Part shown: one piece after another, positions 20,657 through 29,447 of the stretch
Layout: every line of letters begins with the position of its first letter
Numbering within the stretch: the stretch's first letter is position 1
Assembly (NCBI GenBank): GCA_026636295.1
Contig: CP089463.1
Location: forward strand, 1-64,000
From: Medakamo hakoo
Lineage: Eukaryota > Chlorophyta > Trebouxiophyceae > Coccomyxaceae
DNA: 64,000 nucleotides
Direction of reading: 5' to 3'
Position numbers and translations under genes: made by a program
Notes under the pieces: model-generated
Databases searched by the model: none
The model's input: the letters and a program-made list of their open reading frames with translations, nothing else
What the model was told of the DNA's origin: nothing

Positions 20657-23512
20657 TCACGGCTCGGCCGCCGTGTCGTCGTCCGCGTGCGGCGCGACGA
20701 TCGGCCCGTCCGGTAAGACGACAACCACGTCAGTTGTGCTCGCGCTCGTGTCGTCGTCGTCGGCGGCCTGGGCGGCCAGGGGCGAAACAGCCGGCGTGTC
20801 ATCCTTGACCACCCGCACGCCGTCGACCGCCTCAATCACGGTCGGCGGCTTGGCCGGCGGCACGGGCGCCGTCGCAGCGCCCGCGGGGACGCCAGCCCCA
20901 ATGGGCACAGCCAGCTGCGCCGCGGTGGCGGCCTCACCAGCGGCGCGGCGGGCCGCAACGTCGGCGGCCGACGGGCCGGCGCCCGCCGCGCGCGCGCTCG
21001 CGAGCGCGGCCGCCGCGGCCCGCACCGCCGCCGCATCCGCGTCCAGGCGGTCCAGGGCCGCGGCCAACGCAGCAGCTTGCGGGGACGAGCTGATGATCAG
21101 GGCAGGCTGGTCTTCCGGAAGGGAGGCGGCGCCGGCGGCGGCGGGCGGCGCGCCTTCAAGCCCGGCCTCCTGCGCCGCGGCTTGCACCCGCACGGCCGTC
21201 GCGGCGGCGGCGGCCGCGCGCGCGGCAGTCTTCCCCGCCGCCGACGCCGCGCGAGACGCCGCCACAGCAGCAGCCACGCTGGGCACGCCACCGGGCCCCC
21301 GCCCACCCACGGTCGTCGGCAGCCGGCCCGCCACGCCCGCAATCAGCGGCTTGAAGTGGTCGCGCATCTGGTGCGGGACGGCGACCCGGTACGGCCAGGC
21401 CAGCCCGGGGCCAAACTCTTCGTGCACTTCAAAGTACGCCCAGCCCAGGCCGCCCGCGTACCCCTTTTCGGCCAGGCCAGCCCAGGCGTCGACGGTCAGC
21501 GAGCCTTCCCCCTTGCCATTGGCCGCATCCCAAAACTCGCCGATGAGCAGGGGCTTGTCCAGGCCGTAGTGCGCCTTGGGCCGGCCAAAGGGCATGAGGT
21601 CGCGGTTGAACTCGTCCGCCGCGTCCGCCCAGTCCGGGTAGGTGTGGGCCTGGTACAGGTCGAGCGTGCCCAGGGGGTCGCCGCCGGCGGCGACCAGGAC
21701 CGCGTCGGCGTACAGGTTTTTCGCGGGCTTGCGGTAGGCCTCGATGTGGAGGGGGACGTCCGTCGTGTACGGCAGCGAGTGCGCTGCCGTCGTGACCTTG
21801 GAGCCTGGGACGGCGCGGTGCAGCGCGCCCGCCACCCGGTTGTGGAAGCGGGCCAGGTTTGCGGAGGTCGTGCCGACGGTCGTCAAATTCTTGTGCAGCA
21901 CCTCGTCCAGCAAAAACTCGTAGTCCGAGTTGAATTGGGCAAACACGTCCCGGTACATGAACTCGTTCAGCCCGACGACGGGCTTGGACGGCCCATCCCG
22001 CATGACAAAGTGCGGGCCGGCGTAGAGGGCGCGGGAGGCGTCGGTCGGGTCGACGCCCAGGAACCCGCCGCGCGGGGTGTGCGCGATGTACGAAATGTTT
22101 TGGTAGTCGACCGCCCGCTTGGGCTCGGCCTCAAATTTGGCCGGGTTCAGGTACCAGTACGGCGTGGGGGGAGACGGGCCAGCCCCTTCGACCTCGTACA
22201 TGTAGTTTTTGTAAAACTCCAGGTCCGTCGCACAGCCTTCCGGCTCGTTGAACGTTTCCCAGGCCCAGACCGCGTCCGCGTAGGTCCGGCCCTCGTGGCC
22301 CGGCAGCGGCGAGGCCTTCAACTCCTGGGCCAGCGGCACCAGAGCTTTGTCGATGTAGGCTTGGAGAGCTGCCGGGTCGTCCAGCAAGCGCAAGGCACGG
22401 TCCCGGTTGGCGGCGGAGTTGGTGCGGCGGACGGCCAGGATGTCGTGCGACCAGAGGGACAGGACGACGGCCAGGTCGCGGTCGGCGGCCGACTGAAGAG
22501 GAGTGTGTGTTGAGGGGGTGGGGGTGGGGGAGGGGTGGCGTGAGCATCCCAGCCTCGACAGCTCTGGCGGGCGGGGTGGCCGGGTCCCCTCCTGCCCCCC
22601 GCGCGTGGAATCGCCGTGTGCCACTGCCCTCCCCACCCACCCCACACCTCACGCGGGGTGGGAAAAAAAAGCCCCACTCCAAACCATCGCACCTTGAGCA
22701 CCCACTTCAGGTCGTCCACCGTCTCCTGGGAAATGCCGGACACCAGCCCAGTCTCCGCATCCCACTCCGGGGACGTCGACCCGTCGATGTGCAACCAGAA
22801 GCGGACGGCGTTACAGCCTGGCCATTGATGGGGGACAACAAGCGTGTGTGTGTGTGTGTGTGAATGGTCTTGGCCAGGTCACCCGCCTCGTCTTCGTGGC
22901 AGTTTGGGGCCGCGAATCTCTGCGCGCAGCGTGCACCCGGGCCGCGCCCGCCCTCCTCCCACGCCGCCTCCCGTTTGCCACCCACCCAGACGACGACACA
23001 GACACTATGCCACCTGTTTCTACTCACCTGTGGCCTGCATGTCCTCAAACGCGTGCGTGAGCAGGGCCTTTAGTTCGTCGGGCGTTTGCGACAGCGGGGC
23101 CTTGGCAAAAGGGATGAACCGGACGTTTCCCATGTTGTAGCCCAGTAAGAAGCGAGAGGACCCGTCGGGGCCTGTGGCCATGCCGGCCGTGGACAGCGGG
23201 ACGGGCGCTGACGCGGACGCCGTCCGCACAGCAGTCCGCGGCACGCGCGCTGCCGGCGCGACGGCTGCGCCTTCCCGCCCGGCCGCGACCGCGTCCATGG
23301 CGGTCAGCGCACCGTTGGCCAGGCGAGCGGCGTGCGTGGAGCCGCTGGTCGCCGCCGCGACCAGGACGGCTAGGGCCAGCGCGAGGCGGCGGGCCTGTGT
23401 GTGCGTGTGTTGTGACGGAATTGGAGCGCGTGAACTCTTTCTCCGCCGCCAAGGAAAAGAGACGTGCGAGCGACAGGACGCGCTTCACCCCTCTCCGCCC
23501 ATCACGCACCAT
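20657..23512 (-). CDS. Secreted GH5 glycoside hydrolase (endo-beta-mannanase-like)
   Basis: Predicted join on the minus strand 23512..23510, 23394..23028, 22817..22693, 22492..20657; 776 aa. It probably hydrolyses beta-1,4-mannan or a related cell-wall polysaccharide. The first coding exon is only the ATG, followed by a GTGCGT donor; splicing gives MARRLALALAVLVAAATSG, a good signal peptide. The GH5 core includes YNMGNVRFIPFAK, GCNAVRFWLHIDG, the acid/base motif WETFNEPEG (Glu about residue 248) and the nucleophile motif LLIGEFWDAANGKG (Glu about 484). GLGWAYFEVHEEFGPG lies near the end of the barrel. After about residue 560 comes a roughly 215-residue Ala/Gly/Pro-rich tail without recognisable domain, perhaps a linker or wall anchor. 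Mannanase specificity is inferred from motif style only. Confidence 0.82.
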
Positions 23513-23821
23513 GGCTGGACAGCCGCTCAAGCTCGGAGCTGGTGGAGAAAAGGAAAGAAAGAGGAGCTGCGCGTGTGTGGTTTGTGCAAGCTGCGCCCCC
23601 CCGCGCCCGGAAATAGTCGCAGTGGCCTGGCAGGCCATCAAATCCACCTCACCATCCACCTTTACAGGTGCGGCCGCCCGAGAGACCAGTGGAGACAGGT
23701 CGCGTGCCCCCGACCCACCCCACCGATTCCCTCACCTCCCGCCACCCAGGAACACCAAACGCACTCCCCCGCTCTTGGCCTGATAGAAAAAAAAAACACA
23801 CACACTCCCCCCAACCCCCCC
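23513..23821. other. Intergenic region, GH5 upstream / MsrB downstream
   Basis: 309 bases between the GH5 start and the MsrB stop, both on the minus strand. It includes an A10 run near 23787 followed by CA repeats. It probably contains the GH5 5' UTR and promoter together with the MsrB 3' UTR. No gene seen. Confidence 0.4.
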
Positions 23822-24918
23822 TCAGTTCGCCGGCTTGAATTTGATCGACAACGAGTTGACGCAGTGCCGGGTGTTGGTCGGCGTCATGCGCTCGCCCTCG
23901 AAGACGTGGCCTAGCGTTCGGTTCATGGGGGGTGGAGGCGAGAGAGAGAGGGTGAGTGTGTGTGTTGTGTGTGTGTGTGTGTGCGTGAGAGAGAGAGAGA
24001 GAGAGGTCGGATGGACGGAACGAGAAAAAGCCACCCGGGGCTCTGGCCCCTGTCGCCCTCATCCGAGACTTACCCAGGTGGCCGCCGCACTTGGCGCAGG
24101 TGATCTGTTGAGGTGCGTGCGTGCGTGCGCGTGTGTGTGTGAGTTGTGAGAGCGTGCGGGCTTTCCCCAACACGGCACCAACGACACGCCCCTCCCCTCC
24201 CCCCCCCTCCCCCTCCCACCCCCCATCCCTCTCATTACCTCGACCCGGCGCATGCCGTACGAGTTGTCGGCCGTGCGTTCCACGGCGCCCGGGATCTCGT
24301 CGTCAAAGGCCGGCCACCCGCACCCCGACTTGAACTTGGCCGCCGCGCTGTACAATTCGTTGCCGCAGCCGCGGCACACAAACACGCCGTCGGGCGGGTA
24401 GAAGCCGTCGTACTCGCCGGAGCCGGCCGGTTCGGTGCCCTTTTGGCGCAGGACGTAAAACTGTGGATGGAGAGGGGGGGAGGGCGGCGTCTGTGTGTGC
24501 GGTGCGCGCGCGTGGACGGCCTCGGGCGCCCGGGGGAATCACGGGCCCCGTCCCCACCCCCTGGCTGGCTAGGTTTGGCGCGGCGCGGCCACGTCGCGCC
24601 CCGCGGCCCCCTGGCTGGGCGCGCGGGCCGTGTCTCTATGTGTTTCCTTTCCCGCACACACGCCCTCGGCCACGCCATCCCCAGCCCCTCCCTGCCTGGT
24701 CTCTGCGACGCCCAGACGCTACCACGCACCTCTTCCGGCTTGAGCAGCTTCTTCCACGCCTCGTCGCTCGTGGACTTGTCGAGCGGTTCACTGGCCGAAG
24801 CCATTGCGCGGGCGGGCGGCCAAAGAGGGGCGGCGGGGAAACGCTGGGGACGACCGGCGACGCGAGGGCTGATCAGCTGGCGGGAGAGCGCGGACAGGCG
24901 CGCCGCCGCCAGGGGCAT
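23822..24918 (-). CDS. Methionine-R-sulfoxide reductase B, organelle-targeted
   Basis: Predicted join on the minus strand 24918..24730, 24460..24239, 24104..24074, 23910..23822; 176 aa. It reduces methionine-R-sulfoxide in proteins using thioredoxin. The first 38 residues ([19 protein letters not shown]...) are basic and hydroxylated, like a plastid or mitochondrial presequence. An internal ATG at 24804 would give a cytosolic form, so dual targeting is possible. The catalytic domain shows both zinc CxxC pairs (CRGCGNELY and [15 protein letters not shown]), the substrate motif [16 protein letters not shown], and the catalytic Cys in [13 protein letters not shown]. Exon 3 is only 31 bases. The introns hold GA/GT repeats. 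Confidence 0.93.
23941..24006. repeat. GA/GT microsatellite cluster in MsrB intron
   Basis: Adjoining GAGA, TGTG and GAGA dinucleotide runs fill most of the third MsrB intron. A further GT-rich stretch lies in the second intron near 24113-24144. Confidence 0.7.
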
Positions 24919-25123
24919 GTGTGGCGGGTGGAAGAGCGCGGAGCGTGGGAGTGTGCCGCGGGGAAGGAGGGAGGAAGGAAAAAAAAACGCTCGACTGACC
25001 CCACCTCCACTGACCTGCCTCCCCCCCCCGCGCGCGCGCGCGCTCCCTCCTCGGCCATCATGCAACGCAAAACATGGACACAAAAGAGACGCAACACAAT
25101 GAGGCCGTGCACTCCCACCCCTC

Positions 25124-25630
25124 TCAAGCAGGCACCACCGTCCCCACGACCGCGGCCTGCGCGGCCGCGGCGCCCTTGTACGCGCCCGTGGCAGGGTCGA
25201 AGCCCAGGGCGGTGCCGCCCGGGCCGGACGTGTCACCTCCCAGGCCGGCGGCGGGCGTCGCGCCAGCCTCCGGGCCGGCGACGGCGGCAGACCCGCCGAC
25301 GCCCGTCGCAGCCGCGCCGACGGGAGCAGTCAGGGCCTCGGCCGCAATGGCCGGGCCGACTGGTAAAGAGACGCCGCCGCCACGACCACCCGCCGGCGCG
25401 CGCGCCGCGGCCGCCAGTTCGGCCTTGCGAATGGCCCGGGCCAACGCGCCCGGCTGGCGCCCAGCCCCGCCACCGGCAACAATGCCGTAGCAAAAGCGGG
25501 ACGTGCCGTCGACGCCGGGCAGGCCCGCGTGCGGGGCCAGGCTCGGTTCCAGCTGCAGGGCCGGGTGGGGTGGGTGGGAGGACGACGCCGACGGCCCCGC
25601 CGCCTTGGAGCGCTTGTGGGAGGAGGACAT
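25124..25630 (-). CDS. Hypothetical Ala/Gly-rich protein
   Basis: Single ORF of 168 aa from ATG at 25630. The N terminus is basic and serine-rich (MSSSHKRSKAAGPSASSSH), possibly a nuclear localisation signal. One moderately complex central stretch follows (GVDGTSRFCYGIVAGGG and LARAIRKAELAAAARA), and then Ala/Gly-rich sequence. I recognise no domain. It fills the gap between MsrB and the divergent DNAAF1 gene, and its stop leaves normal spacing, which favours a real gene. In such GC-rich sequence a chance ORF of this length is possible. Confidence 0.45.
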   Translation of the reverse strand: MSSSHKRSKAAGPSASSSHPPHPALQLEPSLAPHAGLPGVDGTSRFCYGIVAGGGAGRQPGALARAIRKAELAAAARAPAGGRGGGVSLPVGPAIAAEALTAPVGAAATGVGGSAAVAGPEAGATPAAGLGGDTSGPGGTALGFDPATGAYKGAAAAQAAVVGTVVPA

Positions 25631-25874
25631 GGCTGCTGTGTGTGTGTGCGTGTGTGTGTTTGTCCGTATGTGCGTGCGTTTGTGGGTGGTAGGGTTTGCG
25701 GGGGGATGCGGGTGGGTGGGGTGGAGGCCGGTTTTTTTTTTTCGTTCGTTGGCAGGTCTGGTGGGCGGGCGCGGTCGCGTGCGCGCCCACCCACCCACAC
25801 CCCTCCCCATTCCATCCCATCTCACATCAAAACCGCCACACACACACACACAACCCCTCTCCACCACACCAGCG

Positions 25875-26903
25875 ATGGCCGCCGCCCTCACGCCCGCCGC
25901 CCTCCGCTCCCTGGCCCTGGCAGGCGGCGGCTACGCCACGCCGTCCCTGAACGAGTGCCTGTACGCCGGCGGCGCCGGCCTGGGCTGGGGCGCCGACGAC
26001 GACGCGCCGGGCGGTCGCGGCACGGGCGCAGACGAAGCAACCGGCGACGACGCGGCGCCGCCGCCGCCCTCCCTGCCACGCCCCTCCGCCTTCGCCGCCC
26101 TCGCGCCCTACACCGCGCTGCGCGCCCTGCACCTGGACCGCAACGGCCTGGCCGGAGACTTGTCCGGCTGGCCGTCCCTGCCCCACCTGGCCGCCCTGCA
26201 CCTGGCAGACAACGCGCTCCCGTCCGTCGCCGGCCTGGCCGGCAGGGTCCCCGCGTTGACCCTGCTGGACGTCAGCGGCAACCAGTTGACAAGTTTGGAG
26301 AGCGTCACAGCTGCCGCGGCGTCGACGCTGACCTGCCTGCGCGCGGCACGCAATCCTTTGGGCGGCGGGGGTGGTGGAGGGGAGGGTGGTGGTGGAGGAG
26401 GAGGGGGGAGCACGCCCGACGCCCTCGCCACCCTCCCCGCCGCCGCCCGCCTGGTCAGCCTGGACCTGGCGGACTGCGGCTTAGACGATGGGCGGGCCCT
26501 GTTGGCCGCGCTCTCCGCCCTCCCGCTCCTGCGCTGCCTGGCGGCCGCGGGCAACCCGGCCACTGTGCAGCGCGGCCGGGTCTGGGGGGGCGGCGGTGGA
26601 GGCGGCGCGGCGGCCGCCCTCCCGTCCCGTCGCCTGGCCCTGGCCGCCGTCCTCCCATCCTTGACCTACCTGGACGACGCGCCCGTCTTTGGTGGGGAGC
26701 GGGCGGCGGCAGACGCGTGGGCGGCTGGGGGTGGTGCGCCTGGCGCGGCCGCTGCTCGTGCCGCCTGGGCGGCCGCGGAAGCGAAACGGCGCGGGGAGCT
26801 GCAGGGCGGGCCGCTGGTCGATGCCGCGGCGGAGCGGGCGCGGGCCAGTGGGCGGTGCTTCGTGGTGGAGGTGCCGGAGGAGGAAGGGGACGGCGCGGCC
26901 TGA
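25875..26903 (+). CDS. DNAAF1: Dynein axonemal assembly factor 1 (DNAAF1/LRRC50/ODA7-like)
   Basis: Single exon, 342 aa. In other organisms this cytoplasmic factor helps preassemble outer and inner dynein arms for cilia and flagella. The N terminus ALRSLALAGGGYATPSLNECLY matches the GYYxTPxLNDxLY opening of LRRC50. A block of SDS22-like LRRs follows (LRALHLDRNGLAGDL, LAALHLADNALPSVAGLAG, LTLLDVSGNQLTSLE, LVSLDLADCGL). The LRR cap YLDDAPVFGGERAAADAW is the hallmark YLDDRPVF.(R/K)(D/E)R..AEAW of this family. A glycine-rich insertion (about residues 160-180) interrupts the LRRs. The protein is shorter than animal LRRC50 because the variable C-terminal region is missing, like the compact ODA7 core. 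The first 26 bases upstream of the ATG are CA-rich. Confidence 0.85.
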   Translation: MAAALTPAALRSLALAGGGYATPSLNECLYAGGAGLGWGADDDAPGGRGTGADEATGDDAAPPPPSLPRPSAFAALAPYTALRALHLDRNGLAGDLSGWPSLPHLAALHLADNALPSVAGLAGRVPALTLLDVSGNQLTSLESVTAAAASTLTCLRAARNPLGGGGGGGEGGGGGGGGSTPDALATLPAAARLVSLDLADCGLDDGRALLAALSALPLLRCLAAAGNPATVQRGRVWGGGGGGGAAAALPSRRLALAAVLPSLTYLDDAPVFGGERAAADAWAAGGGAPGAAAARAAWAAAEAKRRGELQGGPLVDAAAERARASGRCFVVEVPEEEGDGAA

Positions 26904-27149
26904 AAAAAAAAGCGGAGAGCCGCGGCCCCCGGATGGTCGGCGGGTCCCAGGTCGCCAGACCCGAGTCCTGTGCTGTGGCACTCGACGACAGCCCCAGGCG
27001 CGCACGCACGTCGCCCACGCCTACCTCAACCCACGGTCGCAGGCCGCACTCAGCCCCCTCGACCGCGTGCGCAGGGCGCCCATCCCAGGGCCTCCTGTCC
27101 TCCGCACGCACGCACGCACAAGCAAAAAAGAAACACGCAGCCAAAAACA

Positions 27150-28025
27150 ATGGTCAAGCTCACGCTCATCGCCCGCGCCTCCGACGGCCTGCCCCTGGCC
27201 GAAGGGCTGGACACGGGCAAGGACGCGGACAGCGAGCGGGTGAAAGCCCAGGCCAAGGTGAGAGATGAGGCACGCAGAAAGGAAAGGCGCTGCTCCCCCT
27301 CGCGCCATCGGTCGCGCGCGCGCGCGCGCCGGCTGTCCGCCACCCTCTGTCCAACCTCCCCACTCCCCTCACGCCCCACCACCTCACGCACACCGCCCTC
27401 CTCCCAGACCCTCCTGCGCACGCTCCCCACCAAGACCGTGGGTGGCGGCCGCGTCACCCGCCTGACCGTAGACGGCATGCCAGCCGGGCCCTCAAACGGG
27501 TCCGGGCCCTCCACCTCGGCGCCGTCGTCGTCCCCCATCCAGTTCCACTACCTGCTCTCGCCCGACGGCGTCGCCTTCCTCGTCGCGGCGGACAGGGGCT
27601 ACCCCAAAAAGTTGGCGTTTCAATACTTGGACGAGCTGGCCGGCGAGTTTGGCCGCCTATACCCCGCCGACACCGTCGCGGCCGCGTCCCGCCCGTATGC
27701 GTGTATCAAGTTCGACACGTTCATCCAGCGGACGCGCCGCCTGTACGCGGACGCGCGCACGCAGCGCAACCTGGCCGCCCTGAACGCGGAGCTGGGCGAG
27801 GTGGCGGCCATCATGACGCGCAACATCGCGGACGTCCTGGGCCAGGGCGACCGCCTGGACGCGATGGCTGCCGCGTCCGCGACGCTCGCGGCCGAGACGG
27901 CGGGGTACGCGCGGCGGGCGCGGGACCTGCACCGCCAGGCGCTGATCCGCAAGTACGTGCCGCCGGCGGTGCTCCTGGGCGCGCTGCTGTTCGTGCTGTG
28001 GCTGAGGAAGCGGGTGTACGGGTGA
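27150..28025 (+). CDS. SEC22: Vesicle-trafficking SNARE Sec22
   Basis: Predicted join 27150..27257, 27408..28025; 241 aa. Sec22 is the R-SNARE of ER-Golgi traffic. The longin domain begins MVKLTLIARASDGLPLAEGL, almost identical to animal and plant Sec22, and continues with YPKKLAFQYLDELAGEF and CIKFDTFIQRTRRLY. The SNARE helix contains the zero-layer Arg in IMTRNIADVLGQGDRLD. It ends with a C-terminal anchor (AVLLGALLFVLWLRKRVYG). A short Ser/Gly/Pro insertion (NGSGPSTSAPSSSP) lies in the longin domain. The intron is 150 bases, phase 0. Confidence 0.96.
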   Translation: MVKLTLIARASDGLPLAEGLDTGKDADSERVKAQAKVRDEARRKERRCSPSRHRSRARARRLSATLCPTSPLPSRPTTSRTPPSSQTLLRTLPTKTVGGGRVTRLTVDGMPAGPSNGSGPSTSAPSSSPIQFHYLLSPDGVAFLVAADRGYPKKLAFQYLDELAGEFGRLYPADTVAAASRPYACIKFDTFIQRTRRLYADARTQRNLAALNAELGEVAAIMTRNIADVLGQGDRLDAMAAASATLAAETAGYARRARDLHRQALIRKYVPPAVLLGALLFVLWLRKRVYG

Positions 28026-28382
28026 GGAGGGGGGGGTGGAGGGGTGGCGGGCGGGGGGGGGGGGGGCACGGGGAGGGCGGCGGGCGGTTGTTAGATCAAA
28101 GGGCGAGAGAGAAAAAGGCAGTCGCGAGACGCACACGCCCCTCCGTCTCCGCAGGCGTGGTCAGGAGGAACGCTGACGCGGCGGGTCGGGGGCGTGCGCG
28201 CGAAGGAAACGGGCCGACAGGATCGAGGGCGGCGCGGCGCGGAGCGCCATCCTCCATCCAACCACCCTCTCAAGCGGGGAGAGGGCAGCTCTCCTCCGCT
28301 CCCGACACACCCAACGCCTCGGCTCGACCAAACATCATTTCTACACACACACACACACACACGCGCGCGTCCCGTCCCTCTC
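28026..28382. other. Convergent 3' intergenic region, Sec22 / Elongin B
   Basis: 357 bases between two convergent stop codons. It includes a G11 run near 28056 and a (CA)n run near 28345-28360. It is expected to hold both 3' UTRs. No gene or clear UGUAA signal was found; TGTAG occurs on the minus strand. Confidence 0.4.
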
Positions 28383-28950
28383 TCACCCGTCGCCGCCGTA
28401 ATCGTATTGCTCGATGTTCAACGCCTCCCACGTCCCGTCTGTGTCGTGTGGAAGGAGGGAAGCAGAGAGAGGGGCGTGTGAGAAAAGGCGCGCCTGAGGT
28501 GCGCGTGTCGATGAGCACGGGGCGGACAGACCAGCGGGCGGCCTGTCCATCCCATCCCCCGTCGTCCCCATCCGAAACCTCACCCGGCAGCCGGTGGCAC
28601 AGGCCCAGGACTGCATCGTTCGCGATGCAAGCCTCGCTGAGCGTGGAGCCGTCGTCCAGGACCGCCCCGTCGGGGCCCAGCAGGCGCTGGTCGACGGCAG
28701 GCTGATGCGGGAGAGGGAGGGAGACAGGGGGAGGGGAGGGTGGGCGGTCAGTTTCGGTCGCGCCTGCCCACCCTTCCAACAACAACATCAACAACCCCGC
28801 CCACCGCCGCCTGCGCACTCCCCAACCCTCCACACCACACATTACCTGTTGCGTCAGGGCTTCTATCCGGGCTTTCAGCGCGCCGACCGTCTCAGTCGGC
28901 GCGCAGCGGAGGAACACGCACGCGCGCTCCCGCTTCACTCGCACGTACAT
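28383..28950 (-). CDS. ELOB: Elongin B-like ubiquitin-fold protein
   Basis: Predicted join on the minus strand 28950..28846, 28701..28584, 28438..28383; 92 aa. Elongin B pairs with Elongin C as adaptor for cullin-type ubiquitin ligases and the Elongin transcription factor. The start MYVRVKRERACVFL and CAPTETVGALKARIEAL match the plant-type ubiquitin fold. The middle DQRLLGPDGAVLDDGSTLSE and the closing DGTWEALNIEQYDY correspond to the DDTFEALCIEPF segment of human Elongin B. The protein is shorter than animal Elongin B (about 118 aa), lacking the C-terminal tail, as plant homologues do. Introns are 144 and 145 bases. Confidence 0.87.
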
Positions 28951-29447
28951 GAAGGCTGGGGCGGCGGCTGCGGCGTCCTGGGAGGCGAACTGGTGGGGGC
29001 AGGCGTGGCGGGGTGGCGTGACAAAAGGGTCAGTCAAGGCATCGGTGGGATGGGCGGGCGTGGCGGGCTGGCGCGCGCGGGGTGACACACAACCACGCCG
29101 TCCGTGGGCATGCAGGCATTCGCCGCGCCGCGCGGTGCGCGAGCGCGCTGGGCCGCGCCGGCTAGCCGGCCCCGGCCCCGCGGCCGCCTCGCACCGCCAC
29201 CCGCACGCACCATGCTGGCCAGCAGCCGAGGTCAGGCGGCCACGCCCTCGCGCCGCAGGCAATGCAACAGGGCGAGGCCGCGCCCCCCCTTCTTTCGCGA
29301 CGGAAAAACAAAAAGCAACGTGTGAAGTCACACACACCCCGCGCCACGCACCCCCCCCCCCCCCCGCACACCTTGCTTGGGGGCGCGCCCGACCCCCCGC
29401 CTCTCCCGCGCCCCTTTCTCCCACCCCCCCTCCCTTCCCTCTCATCA
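28951..29447. other. Intergenic region upstream of Elongin B
   Basis: 497 bases between the Elongin B start and the NAD kinase stop, both on the minus strand. It contains a C14 run near 29351-29364. The sequence presumably includes the Elongin B promoter and the NAD kinase 3' UTR. No supported gene. Confidence 0.4.

Noticed and set aside
23941-24144. GT/GA repeats as a possible CRISPR-like or satellite array
   Set aside because: Simple dinucleotide microsatellites inside MsrB introns, with no unique spacers.
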